Source: Tillandsia leiboldiana
Lineage: Eukaryota; Streptophyta; Magnoliopsida; Poales; Bromeliaceae
Assembly (NCBI GenBank): GCA_029204045.2
Contig: CM055060.1
Coordinates: 52,163,378 to 52,227,377, forward strand
DNA length: 64,000 nt
Direction of reading: 5' to 3'
Positions 1-11,278 of the stretch are shown here, piece after piece. The translations under genes and the position numbers were made by a program. Under the pieces are notes generated by a model that worked only from the letters and a program-made list of their open reading frames with translations, made no database searches and was not told the origin of the DNA. Positions within the stretch are counted from its first letter, which is position 1. Each line of letters starts with the position of its first letter.

Positions 1-519
1 CAGTATGCTGTCTTTTGATTTCACCTAGTTGCTTTCGAGGCTTTTGTTTTTGCCCTTCCAGGATGGAAGTAATTTCTATACAGTTCTAGTTCACTATTCA
101 TATTTCTGAAAAGAATTCATGTAAATGAGGATATTATATAGTCAGTAACAAAGCAACTAAGCTTGTCAGTTTCTTTTTTCTTTTTTTTCTTTTTTTTCTT
201 TTTTTGTCCAGTTGCTTCTTACTGTTTGAGTGAATTTGATGAATTAACCAGTGTTTCCAACTATTGAGGACCCATTTTGGTAGAGATGAGAACTAGATTT
301 TGTGCAAGTCCCCCCACTGGCAATAACCTCGTGCCCATCTTGGAGCAAGTCACAGGTACTTGAATGGATTCAAATTATTCGGCCAATCCAAGCGAAGGTA
401 TACCCTCATTGAAAAATGCTTTCTTTTCAGTACTTATGTTGACCTTTCATCAGTTTTATTTCCATGGAGAATTATTTGGAAAAATGCTTTGAAATCCAAC
501 AATGTTGATGCGTTTATTA
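1..519. other. No recognisable gene
   Basis: Mixed-composition sequence with short T-rich tracts around 175-205. The only open frame (360-545) is 61 codons, shows no recognisable domain and runs into the transposon end at 520. It could be the 3' flank or UTR of a gene lying to the left of the window, but nothing proves that. Confidence 0.5.
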
Positions 520-1483
520 GGGTGTATTTGTTTAATCAAAAGTAAAGAGATGAAGCAGTTTTATTGTTTAGGTCACAGTCATTTTATTCAAATTTTATAA
601 AATAACATACTTGACTTCGCCGTTTCAGAGCAGAAGCTAATTATAAAAAAATATTTAAAAATAAAATATTAATGTTTTTATATATTTAGTTTTTAGCTGC
701 AATTTTTTATATACCCTTAAAAATTTTCCTGTTTTCAGATTTACTCCTCTTAGAAGGCTAATATTAAAACAACCATTCTTACGTTCCAACTTCTTTCCAA
801 AATACTCCTGAAGTTAAATTCTGTTAGTGTACCGTTTGAAAATGCTGTTATTAGTGTGAAATTATCATTTTGCTCTTTCAAATATACCCTAAATTCTAAA
901 ATTCTAAACCCTAAACCCTAAAAAATTCTAAACCCTAAAATCCTGTTTTCAGATTTACCCCTTTTAGAAGGCTAATATTAAAACAACCTTTCTTATGTTC
1001 CAACTTCTTTCCAAAATATTCCTGAAGTTAAACTCTGTTAGTGTATCGTTTGAAAATACTGTTATTTGTGTGAAATTACTATTTTGCTCTTTCAAATATA
1101 CCCTAAATTCTAAAATCCTAAACCCTAAATCCTAAAACCCTAAAAAACTCTAAACCTTAAAATCCTAAATCCTAAACCCGGACAAAATAGGTATATCCGA
1201 TAATTTTCAACTTTGATTATTATTTAACTCTAGTTTAACCCTAGTTAACTTAATAAAGGGAAACGGTAGGGGTATTTTTAATAATGGTGGAACGTATGAG
1301 GGGTATATTAGAAAGAAAAAAATAAGAGGAATAAATCAGATATTTTTTCAGATTTTAGAGGTACACAGACAATTATTTCTAATTTTTATATTATTTATTT
1401 TCTGTCAAATAAATAGTAGAATTTTATTTCATCCGAAAGTTTATTTCAACTTAAATTTTATCTTTGTTGAAACAAATAGGCCC
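520..1483. mobile_element. Tourist/PIF-Harbinger-like MITE
   Basis: The left end reads TTA then GGGTGTATTTGTTTAATC. The right end, on the opposite strand, reads TTA then GGGCCTATTTGTTTCAAC. These are matching terminal inverted repeats of the PIF/Harbinger (Tourist) style. The flanking trinucleotides are TTA on the left and TAA on the right, so the expected identical TWA target duplication is only approximate. No transposase is encoded. The interior carries a tandem duplication and degenerate telomere-like motifs. Confidence 0.6.
728..1155. repeat. 214-bp tandem duplication with CCCTAAA motifs
   Basis: The block beginning CCTGTTTTCAGATTTAC at 728 recurs at 942 with few changes. Both copies end in runs of imperfect CCCTAAA, the plant telomere-type heptamer (about 890-940 and 1100-1180). 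It lies inside the Tourist-like element, so it is internal transposon sequence and not a chromosome end. Confidence 0.75.
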
Positions 1484-2564
1484 TAAAAGCATATAAAATA
1501 ATTAAAAATCTTTATATTATATTGTCAATATATTAGCAATGTGTAATAATATTTAAAATAACTGTCATAGAGAGTTATTTAGTTCATGTTTGGATGGATA
1601 AATATTTTGTTTGGTGTATCTCCTTGATTTACTTAAAAAATTTATATAATTTATTGAGAAAAAATATGATCAAATATTTAAAATAAGATATAATATTCAG
1701 ATAATTCTTTTTTTTAAAATAAATAAATTATATAGTTTTTTTTATATCCAAATAAGATCATGACAAACTGCTTGGATGTATAAATATCTTGTTTAGTATA
1801 AATTCATAATTTACTTAAGATGCTTAAATAGTAGGCGGATAAAATGTGTGATGAAATATTTAGAATTAGATATGATATTCGATCTTTAAGTCATATTTTA
1901 AAATTTATAAATCATCTCATTAGTAAAATCTGTTCTCCTGTTAAATCATAGATGTTAAAAAGATTTAAGAAACAAAAATCAAGCTTTTTTTCTTATAATC
2001 ACACCAAGGTCTCGTGCTTGGATACATGGATACCTTGTTAGATTTTTTTTTTTTTTTTTTATACAAATTTTTTTTTGTATATTTTATTTATTAGAAGTGA
2101 TGAAATATTTAGAATAAAATATTGTATTTAAATTTAAATTATTATTTTTAAATAAAATAAATTATATTGTAGATAAAATTAATATACTATTCTACGTAAT
2201 CATTAATAACAAAATCTCTAAAAAGAAAACATAAATCAAACTTCTTACTTATTAGGACATTTTGAAAATTAGCATATTAGAAAACTAAACTTAACAAATT
2301 AGAAAATTAACATATAAAAGGATAACTTATTAGGACATTTTGAAAAATTCTATAGATATTACATCTCCCATCCTAAATTTTTAGTAGTAAAAAAATTATC
2401 AAATCTTCCGTCCTAAATTTTTAGTAGTAAAAAAATTATGAAAATAAAAAAATATTTTTGATTCATAGATAAAAAAAAAAATGTAAAGTATACATAGTAG
2501 CTTAATATTTTGTATACTAAAAAAATTATAGTATAAAATAATTTATTTTAGGGATTTTTTTTTA
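1484..2564. repeat. AT-rich intergenic with a degenerate threefold repeat
   Basis: Three diverged copies of a roughly 190-240-bp unit begin near 1583, 1772 and 2015. Each opens with a TTGGATRNATRNATA-like motif and contains GATGAAATATTTAGAATA-like sequence. Shorter duplications follow: TTAGGACATTTTGAAAA at about 2250 and 2330, and CCTAAATTTTTAGTAGT at about 2372 and 2410. No gene is seen. Confidence 0.5.
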
Positions 2565-3790
2565 AAATGAACCTATACCTGCCAACTATGCGGGAGGCGG
2601 GATTTTAGGGATTTTAGGGAATGCGTGTTTATATACGCATTCCCTAAATGCGTATTTAAACATGCATTCGACGAATGCATCTTTAAATACAAATTTGAAT
2701 ATATATTTAAATTAAAAAATTTAAAAAATTTTAAATTCAAAATTCAAAGTAAAAAATAAAAAATAAAAATTTGAAATTTGAAATTTAAATTTTTAAATTT
2801 TAAAATTTAAAATTTTAAATTTTATAATAATGATTTTAAATTTTAAACATTAAAAATTATTATTTTAAACTAATAAATTTTAATTTCACAATTTTAAATT
2901 TTAAATTTTAAATTTTAAATTTTAAATTTTAAATTTAGATTTATTTTTAAATTTTCAAATTTTCAATTTGAAATTTGAAATTTTAAATTTCAAATTTCAA
3001 TATTTAATTTTAAATTTAATTTCAATTTTTTAACTTTTAAAATATAAAATTATTAATTTTTATTTTTTAAAATTTTAAATTGAAAGAAATTTTATAAAAT
3101 TGTACAATATGGATCCAAACAATTTAAAATTTGAAATCTTGAAAAATTTTTAGAGTTACATAATTCTCTATTTCATTTATATCAAAACCACAGTTTATAA
3201 ATTTTATGACAATTATGTGACTCTAAAAAATTTTCAAGATTTTAAATTTTAAATTGTTTGGATTCATATTGTACAATTCCATAAAATTTCTTTCAATTTA
3301 AAATTTTAAAAAATAAAAAATAAAAATTTTATATTTTGAAAGTTAAAAATTTGAAATTAAATTTAAAATTAAATTTTGAAATTTCAAATTTCAAATTTCA
3401 ACTTGAAAATTTAAAAATTTAAAAATAAATCTAAATTTAAAATTTAAAATTTAAAATTTAAAATTGTGAAATTAAAATTTATTAGTTTAAAATAATAAAT
3501 TTTAATGTTTAAAATTTAAAATCATTATTATAAAATTTAAAATTTTAAAATTTGAAATTTGAAAATTCAAATTTCAAATTTTAAATTTTTCTTTTTTATT
3601 TTTTATTTTGAATTTTAAATTTAAAATTTAAAATATATAATTTTTTAAATTTTTTAATTTAAATATACATTCAAATTTTTGTTTAAAAACATGTATTTGG
3701 TGAATGCGTGTTCAACTTAATCCCACTCAGCCTTCGCTGCTGACGTGGCGTACACACATGGCGCACAGTTGGAAGGTATATAATTATTTT
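2565..3790. mobile_element. 1.2-kb AT-rich foldback (long inverted repeat) element
   Basis: Two arms of over 500 bp are near reverse complements around a short spacer at about 3173-3208. The inner arm ends both read GTACAATATGRATCCAAAC when each is read towards the centre. The outer ends read ATACCTGCCAACTATGCG on the left and, reverse complemented, ATACCTTCCAACTGTGCG on the right. The arms are built almost wholly of AAATTT-type words. No coding capacity is present. It is probably a non-autonomous foldback transposon; no clear target duplication was found. It ends about 260 bp upstream of the BIG GRAIN 1-like start codon. Confidence 0.7.
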
Positions 3791-3933
3791 TGAAAATACA
3801 AATTTTATAGAATTATTTTTAAAAATATAAATTTTTAGAGGTTGAATTAAAAAAAAAAAAAACCTTTTATTTTAATTTGTGATGCCGTTATGGCCCGGAC
3901 ATAAAATAAACTGTCTCATATGCCACGTCAGCA
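3738..3933. promoter_or_regulatory. Inverted pair of ACGT-core motifs upstream of the 4054 gene
   Basis: TGCTGACGTGGC at 3738-3749 is the exact reverse complement of GCCACGTCAGCA at 3922-3933. Both contain TGACGTGGC, which resembles plant bZIP (ABRE/C-box-type) sites. They lie about 305 and 120 bp upstream of the start codon at 4054. Regulatory use is inferred from motif and position only. Confidence 0.35.
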
Positions 3934-4002
3934 AGCCCGCCAACTCACCCAGCTCCGTCCCGCGCCGCGGTGCGGTGAGCTTAAAAACCCCCTCGATGCC
4001 TC

Positions 4003-4038
4003 CTCTCCCCTCTCCCTCTCCCTCTCCCTCTCCCTCTC
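4003..4038 (+). repeat. CTCTCC microsatellite in the 5' leader
   Basis: Pure pyrimidine CTCTCC/CTCCCT hexamer repeats immediately precede the start codon at 4054, a frequent arrangement in plant 5' UTRs. Confidence 0.8.
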
Positions 4039-4053
4039 CAACCACTCTCTCCA

Positions 4054-4631
4054 ATGGCGATGGAGCCCCATTGCGAGAGGCGCCGCCCTCCTCTTCATTA
4101 TCCCCATCCCCATCCCCATCCCCATCCCCATCCCCATCCCCATCCCCGATCCTCGCGCCCGCGCAAACCCTCCTTCGCCGCCTCCCTCCTCGACGCCATC
4201 TACCGCTCCCTCGACGCCGACCCCCCCGCCGTTGCCGATCCCGATCCCGATCCCGATCCCGATCCGAGGAATAGGAAGACGACGACCCGATCTGACCCCC
4301 ATTTGGCCCTGATCGCTGCCGACGTTAGGCCCCGCCCCAGCTCCGCCTCCTCCTCCGCCCCCTCCGACTCCTCCAGCTTCGGCTTCTCCTCCGACGCCGA
4401 GCACCCCCGCCACCGAACAGCGCCCCGCCGCGCCCCGACCCGACGCGATCCGCCCCCGCCGACGCCGCCGCGCGCGAACCCCACGAAGCCCGCGAAGCCG
4501 AGCTCGATCCGGAGCCGGATCCGCGAGTTCCGGAAGGGGCGGCGCGTGGCGCCGTCGCCGGCTCCGCTCTCGTGCTTCCTCCGGGCGATCTTCTCCTCCG
4601 CCGGGATCGCGCGGAAGCACAAACCCAGGGC

Positions 4632-4664
<33 letters not shown>

Positions 4665-4998
4665 ACCACTGCCTCCGCCGCCGCCGCCGCCGCCGCAGAG
4701 CAGGTCGGTGCGGTTCGGCGCCGTGAGCGTGGTGGGGGAGGAGGAGCGCGTCCCCGGCGACGCGGATCTCGCGGCGGAGGTGAGGAGGAGGGTGGAGGAG
4801 CTGATGAGGATGATGAGGGTGATGAGCGCGATGAGGAAGGAGGAGGAGGAGGAGGAGGAGGAGGAGGAGGAGGGGGATAGCGATTCGAGCTCGGATCTCT
4901 TCGAATTGGCGATCGCGTGCGACGAGCTGCCAGTGTACGAGACCACTCATCCCACCACCATTAACCGATCTAGTGCCCCTGGATTATTAATTACCTAA
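4054..4998 (+). CDS. BG1-like: BIG GRAIN 1-like (BG1) protein
   Basis: A single open frame of 314 residues. It is recognised by two signatures of the BIG GRAIN 1 family: SFAASLLDAIYRSLD near residues 40-54, and a C-terminal acidic stretch followed by SSDLFEL and ELPVYETTH near 279-299, with a tail ending GLLIT. Rice BG1 is a plasma-membrane-associated regulator of auxin transport and response that affects grain size; that role is carried over from the family and is not shown here. Between the signatures lie serine-rich sequence, a basic patch (SSIRSRIREFRKGRR), a long polyproline run around 190-215 and a polyglutamate run around 260-272. Unusual are perfect hexamer repeats in the coding sequence that make a His-Pro run (residues about 18-31) and an Asp-Pro run (about 62-71). 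ATG 4054 is the first ATG after the CT-rich leader; a second in-frame ATG lies two codons on. GC is very high compared with its AT-rich surroundings. Confidence 0.85.
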
Positions 4999-6687
4999 AT
5001 AAAATTTACTGTTTTTTCAAATAAAACGGGAAAAAATAATTAGGGGAACAAGTAAGTAAATATGTGAATTTCGCCTAGTTTTTAATTCTATCCTGTAAAT
5101 TAATTAATTTTGGTTTCGTTTGCTTCCTGAGGTCAGGAACTTTTATAATGCAGTTTTTATTTTAGTTGTAATGATTTGCTGGTTCAAATCACCCTCCCAT
5201 TCAAAATATTTAAAATCAATTATTACTATTAAAATATCGTATGTTTTATTTTAAATTTTTCAGCTAGAAGTACAAATAATTTTATCAAAATTATCGTGTT
5301 TGATTAATCTAGTAATTAATTTGGTTTGTAACGTAGCAATATAAATAATATAGAACTAGTCTAAATACCTAGCGCGATACAATGAATAAATTTTATTAAA
5401 ATATTTTTATATATATATATATTTTTTTATCATATATGATAATCAAAAAAAAATAAATATTAAATATGCAACTCATTAAATATAAAAAAATAATGCTATA
5501 ACTATTTAACATAAAAGATTTTGTGATAAATTAATGAATAACTCTTTTTTTATCTTTATTATCCATATGAAAAATAAGTAATATATTGATAAAAAAATTA
5601 TAACAGCAGTTGAGAGTGAGGTTCAGAATGCAATAATTATTATTAAGGAGTCTATTCGAAATGCTAGTTATTAGAGAAAACTTTTACACAATCACTATTG
5701 AAATTCTAAGTCTATTGTTTGTCAAATAAAATTCACACTTGAGTGAAAAAGTAAAGAAAAAAAAAAAAAATCATTGAGAAGTTCATTTATTGCTAAACCA
5801 ATAACTTCTTCCAAATTAAAAAGTTTCTGAAAAAAATAAATAAATATTTATGCTGAATACAATTGATAATTTAGCTAGTCATAATTTTCATAATATATAA
5901 TACAAATTTGTAATAAAAGATAAATTTTACAATAGAAACTTTTACATATTCGTCTGATATTAATTTGGCAATAGATATAATTAAGTAAATTAACCGAAAA
6001 AAAATAATAATAATGTACTTCAGTTTGAAGCTTAGAGATATAAGCAATAAAAATAGACTTTTTTTTTTTTTTTATATAGTATCCTTGTTGACAATTATAT
6101 TAAATTCCATGAGTAAGAATATTAAAAAAAGTTTTATACCTAATAGAAATTAAAGAAATTAAGTTATACTTAAAAGTTTTATACGAAATAAAAACTAAAG
6201 AAATTAAGTTATTCTTATCCGAAAGTAAAGAAATTAATGGTGACTTATCGGAGATTATCTTCGGCCTCGTGAAATAGATATATCAGAAATAATTGGTTTG
6301 ACTTTATAAAATAAAAAAAAAAATAATCTAAGGTATTTTTTTACATTTCTACTTATTAAAAATAAATATAAAAGAATAGAGTCTAAAACTAAAGATATAA
6401 ATATATTAAATAAAATGTATAAATAAAATAACTCAGAATTTAAAACTACAAATTAGGTGTCAATAAGAAAAAAATAGTATAAAATATAAGAGAATAATAA
6501 ATTAGGCTTTTACTTCCAATACGTTATATTATTAAACAATAATAAAAACAAAATTGCATTCTAAATATCAAAGAAATAAAAATTTTCAAATATTATAAAT
6601 TGTTTCAGTAAATGAGTTCATCATTTGTTTTGAAAAATTAATAGTTGCAAAGTTGCATAATTGTCATCCAAATTACCTTACCATATA
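4999..6687. other. AT-rich intergenic, no gene seen
   Basis: Includes the 3' flank of the BIG GRAIN 1-like gene, with AATAAA words right after the stop codon. Only short, low-complexity open frames are present, and no transposon ends could be assigned. Confidence 0.6.
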
Positions 6688-6696
6688 ATTTTTTTA

Positions 6697-7099
6697 GGCT
6701 AAATTACAGAAAATTTTTCTGTAATATTCCGTTTTTTCACTTTGCTCCCCTGTCTTTTAAAAGCCAACATTTTGTCTAATTACCGAAATATGTATTTACC
6801 CCCGCCGTCGTGAGTGAGCCGTCAGCTTTTTTAAAGATATTATTGGATATACCCAAAATATTATCCAAAATACCCTTTAAAAATGGCGAAAAATAAGTCT
6901 AAACGCCTTTCTCTTTCCTTCATTACTTTTTCCCTTCCATATAAGATAAGGATATTTTCGTCAATTTACCTCCCCCGTTAACGCCGTTGTCCCCTAAAGA
7001 TAATTCGGTAATTACGAGAAGGCAAAATATAGATTTTTAAAAGACAGGGGGTAAAGTGAAAAAGCGAAATATTACAAAAAAATTTTCTGTAATTTAGCT
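6697..7099. mobile_element. Mutator-like MITE with 9-bp target duplication
   Basis: Terminal inverted repeats of about 80 bp begin GGCTAAATTACAGAAAA on the left and AGCTAAATTACAGAAAA on the right (reverse complement), continuing through CTTTTTCACTTT and CTGTCTTTTAAAA. The flanks are ATTTTTTTA at 6688-6696 and ATTTTTTTA at 7100-7108, a 9-bp direct duplication typical of Mutator-superfamily insertion. The 403-bp body has no coding capacity, so it is non-autonomous. Confidence 0.8.
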
Positions 7100-7108
7100 A
7101 TTTTTTTA

Positions 7109-7889
7109 TTTATATTTAATCATAATTCTTTTATTATCATCATTGCCTGTTATATAATAAATTGAAAACTAAACTTAACATTATTAGGACTTATTAAAAA
7201 ATATTTGAAAGAATAAACTAAATATATTATAACTAATAAAGAAGCAACAACAAAGATTAAATGTAATTAACATAATTGCTTGCATATTTACCTATTGCAT
7301 ATTCAGATTTTAAAAAAAATTGTAATTAATTTTTCATAACAAAAATTAATTTCAAAATTAATTTATTTTTATATTTTTTTTATAAGAAACATGAGTATAA
7401 ATAAAACAAAATTAACCGACAAAAAAAATTAAAATCTCAAGTATTAATAGAACAAAGAAAATTTTAAATTTATTTTAAAAACATATACATAATTTTCTAA
7501 GTATATATAGAATCTCAATAATTAGGAGAATTTATAAATACAGAATTAAATAATTGAAGAGCAATTAGACAGAGATATTAAATTCCTGAGTAAAAAAGAA
7601 CACAATTAGTTTAAATATGTTATACGGTATATTTATCTTATTAAATAAAAAAAAAAAATCAAAGAAGATTCTGCCGAAAAAAGTAATACTTTAGCAAACT
7701 GTGGAATGTTCTTGAAGAAAATAAAAAATAAAAAACACACACACACACACATGAGTATTTAAAATTTTTTAAATTAAATATATTATATGTAAATATTATG
7801 AAATTTCTAATTAAAAATCTAGACAATGAAAGATCTATTTTTCGGTGAGGGTACCAGTTATTGAAACGAAGCAGCAAAAATAAATTAGC
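7109..7889. other. AT-rich intergenic, no gene seen
   Basis: Low-complexity AT-rich sequence with a short (AC)n microsatellite at about 7734-7751. No element ends or coding regions are recognisable. Confidence 0.55.
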
Positions 7890-8335
7890 GTGAAAAATGA
7901 AGCGTCCCAATTCAAAATTGAGTTAAAAAAAGACAATAATAGATCAACATGAAAAACGAAGCGCTCGATTCAGAATTGAGTTAAAAAAAAAAAAAAAAGA
8001 AAACGGCAACAATAAACCGGCGTGAAAAATAAAGCACCTCTTCTCCGAATTGAGTTAAAAAAAGATAATAATAAATCCGCATGAAAAACGAGGCGTTCCA
8101 ATTCATAATTAAGTTAAATAAAACAACAACAATAATATAGAAAGCACATCTTTTCAGAATTGAGTTAAAAAAAAAAAAAAGACAATAATAAATCGGCGTG
8201 AAAAATGAGGCGTTCCAAAAAAAAAAAAAAACAATAATAAATTGGCGTGAAAAATGAGGCGTTCCAATTCATAATTAAGTTAAATAAAATTTACGAAAAC
8301 GAAACAATAATAATATAGAGTTAGTTAAAAAATTC
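7890..8335. repeat. Degenerate minisatellite
   Basis: About six imperfect units share the words CAATAATARATYRGCRTGAA, AAACGAAGCG or AAATGAGGCG, and CAGAATTGAGTTAAAAAA. Unit length varies because A-runs have expanded. Noncoding. Confidence 0.7.
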
Positions 8336-8493
8336 TTGACACGTGGGCCAAAATTATGGAAATTAATATAGAGTTAGTTAAAAAAAAAAATAGAGAATTA
8401 ACCACATGTGGACAAAAATTATGGGTATTAATACAGAGTTATAGAAAATTATGGGTATTAATATAGAGTTATAGTTTATAGATAGATTATAAA

Positions 8494-8741
8494 TAGAGAA
8501 TTAGGCTGGAATATCATCGATAGTACGAAGTTATTGGTGCTATTAATTTTTTAGTCATTAGATTAAAAAAATATACGGTTACGATGATAGTGGTCCCCTA
8601 GGATTTAGTGGGTGGTTGGTTGAATGGTAAAAATTTTAGGAAACTATTATAATTCCTACCGAACATTCTTTCATCCAATGGCTGGAAACTTGATAGCATC
8701 AATTGCTTGATACTATCGATAGTATTCCAGCCGGACTCTAT
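8494..8741. mobile_element. MITE family A (ATCGATAGTA type)
   Basis: The left end reads GGCTGGAATATCATCGATAG. The right end reads ATCGATAGTATTCCAGCC and GGACTC. These form inverted termini matching the many copies between 16.1 and 25 kb. The body has the family's internal words GATGATAGTGGTCCC and CATCCAATGGCTG. Confidence 0.75.
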
Positions 8742-8869
8742 AAATTGATTATAGATTACTCCACAAATATTACTAGACGGGGGCTGAGTATTTCGTATTA
8801 GTGATGACGAGTTATCTTGCATACTATATAAAATTACATTACATGCTTATCTTTCTAACCTTTCTAAAC

Positions 8870-9300
8870 TTTCAAAACTTTATTTTTAAAATTTTAATTT
8901 AAAATTTAAAATTATTAAATTTTAAATTTTAAATTTTAAAATTTAAATTTATAATTAAATTTTAATTTTTTTATTTCTTAATTTTTAAATTTATATTTTA
9001 AATTAAAATATTGAATTTTATATTTTCGTTCAGATTTTTAAAATTTAAATTTAAATTTGAATTTTAAATTCAAGTATAAATTATATTAAATTATAATTCA
9101 GTAAAAAATAATATTAAATATGACCATAAAAATAATTTAAACTAAACTATATTTTATTATCAAAATTACTGAATTTTATAAAATAAATCAAACATAATAA
9201 TTTCAGTAATCCAATATTATATTACTAATTAAACAAAATATAATAATGTGGAATCAATAGAAATTTTATTCAAAATATATCAGATTATATTAAAATAATT
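8870..9300. mobile_element. AT-rich element shared with the right edge of the window
   Basis: Reverse complement of this stretch resembles 63460-63700: both contain AATATAATATTGRATTAC, a TATTATATTTAG-like segment, TATAAAATTCAGTAAT and then long AAATTTAAAATT-type runs. The shared order points to two copies of one AT-rich mobile element. Its exact ends are not clear here. Confidence 0.4.
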
Positions 9301-9605
9301 TGTAATGTTATATAATGCGCACTTAATGTGAAACTATTAGATTTGAAATTTCTGTATGCGTGCTCGCGTCGTGTTACAAAGTAGCTTATTCGATTAAAAT
9401 TATGAGATTGACCGAATATGATGGATTCGTAGTATACAAATGCAAGAATAAATCAGATGTAGGGAAATTTATTTTTTTTTTTGATAAAAAATTAAAATAA
9501 AATAACGACGAAAGTTTAAAATCTTATATATCAAACTGGAAAGTTGGAAAAATTAATTGATTAGAAGTTTATGAGATAGTGGTGCAAGTAAAGGGATTAT
9601 ATATT

Positions 9606-9778
9606 GGAAAATGCTATGTGTACACCTCTTTCGGGGTGTACATCATACACCCCACCCATCTAAGAGTGGGGGTGTGATGATGTGTCACTCGATGTGACCC
9701 GTAAAAAATATCGGCACCATTAAAATGGTGGAGGTGTATGATGTACACCCCTTCGGGGTGTACATGTAGTATTGCTCT
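9606..9778. mobile_element. MITE family B (TACACCCC type)
   Basis: Inverted termini: GGAAAATGCTATGTGTACACC on the left; GGGGTGTACATGTAGTATTG on the right. The centre contains GTCACTCGATGTGACCC, a short palindrome kept in other copies. About 170 bp, noncoding. Confidence 0.8.
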
Positions 9779-10204
9779 TATATATTCATGAGTAATTAAA
9801 TGTGGCAGGGTTAGGAGATAAAGTTATATAATAAGAAGAAGGTTCGAGAGATTGCGAGATGCACATGGCAAAGGAAGAGAAAGGCTATTTTTAAATTGAA
9901 AAGTAAGCTTTCTGTTTAACTACAAATTAAGGAGCGGTTCTCGCGTGGGTGCAGTCAGGTATTAGTGAATTAATTTAATTAATGATATATATATAGAGCA
10001 ACACTACATGTACACCCCCAAAGGGGGTGTACATCTTACACCCACCCATCTAAGGGTGGGGGGGGGTCACTTCACAAATTGTGAAGTGACCCCTCACCAC
10101 ACCCCACCCATTGGATGGGTGGGGTGTGCGATGTACACCCCCAAATGAGGTGCACTACAAGAAAATATATCTTTTGTGGCCAATATTTTGTGGCCAATTA
10201 ATGA

Positions 10205-11275
10205 ACCCTACTATATTAACATTTTTTGTGGCTATTTTCAACGTTTCCTCACTATTAATCTTAACTCAAATTTTCATATACATACCGTAGGAATTTAGTA
10301 ATGAGCGCCGCTAATTCGATGCAGTATTTGCGGCCATCGCTAGATTTTGGCCACAATAATAGTAAGAAATAATTGTGACAAATATTATCGCCACATATTT
10401 ACTTTTCAATTCACCATTTGTCACAATCGATAACGTTGGGCCACTAAAATAATAATAATTAACTGTGGCAAATTTGTATGGCCACACATTTATTAAGATT
10501 TTCGTGGCTATTTTCAACTTGTCTTCACTATTAATCTTAATCAGAATTTTCGTATACCTACGGTAGGAGTGTTTTAATGATCGTCACTAATTCGATGCAC
10601 TATTTGTGGCCAACAATAAATTTTGGCCACAATAACAATAAGTAATTATTGTGGCAAATTTTATCGCCACATATTTACTTTTCAATTCACTATTTGTTAC
10701 CATCGATAACGTTGGGCCACTGAAATAATAATAATTAACTGTGGCGAATTTGTATGGCCACACAGTTATTAAGATTTTCGTGGCTATTTTCAACTTGTCT
10801 TCACTATTAATCTTAATCAGAATTTTCATATACCTACGGTAGGGGTGTTTTAATGATCGTCACTAATTCGATGCACTATGTGTGGCCAACAATAAATTTT
10901 GGCCACAATAACAATAAGTAATTATTGTGGCAAATTTTATCGCCACATATTTACTTTTCAATTCACCATTTATCACCAGCGATAACGTTGGGCCACTGAA
11001 ATAATAATAATTAACTGTGGCGAATTTGTATGGCCACACATTTATTAAGATTTTCGTGGCTATTTTCAGCTTGTCTTCACTATTAATCTTAATCAGAATT
11101 TTCGTATACCTACGGTAGGGGTGTTTTAATGATCGTCACTAATTCAATGCACTATTTGCGGCCAAGAATAAATTTTGGCCACAATAACAATATGTAATTA
11201 TTGTGGCAAATTTTATCGCCACACATTTATCTATTCAATTCATTATTGGTAACCGTCGATAAAATTTGGCCACTT
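10205..11275. repeat. 276-bp subterminal tandem repeats of the CACTA element
   Basis: About four copies; TTAACTGTGG recurs at 10459, 10735 and 11011, exactly 276 bp apart. Each unit carries several GTGGCCA or TGGCCAC words and a CCTACGGTAGG palindrome-like word. Confidence 0.85.
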
Positions 11276-11278
11276 AAT

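Noticed and set aside
4200..4946. Antisense frames across the BIG GRAIN 1-like gene
   Set aside because: Low-complexity mirror images (polyglycine, polyserine, polyleucine) of the proline and glutamate runs of the real gene.
10205..11275. CRISPR-like regular array
   Set aside because: The regular 276-bp repeats with GTGGCCA words are CACTA subterminal repeats in a plant genome; no short repeat-spacer pattern.
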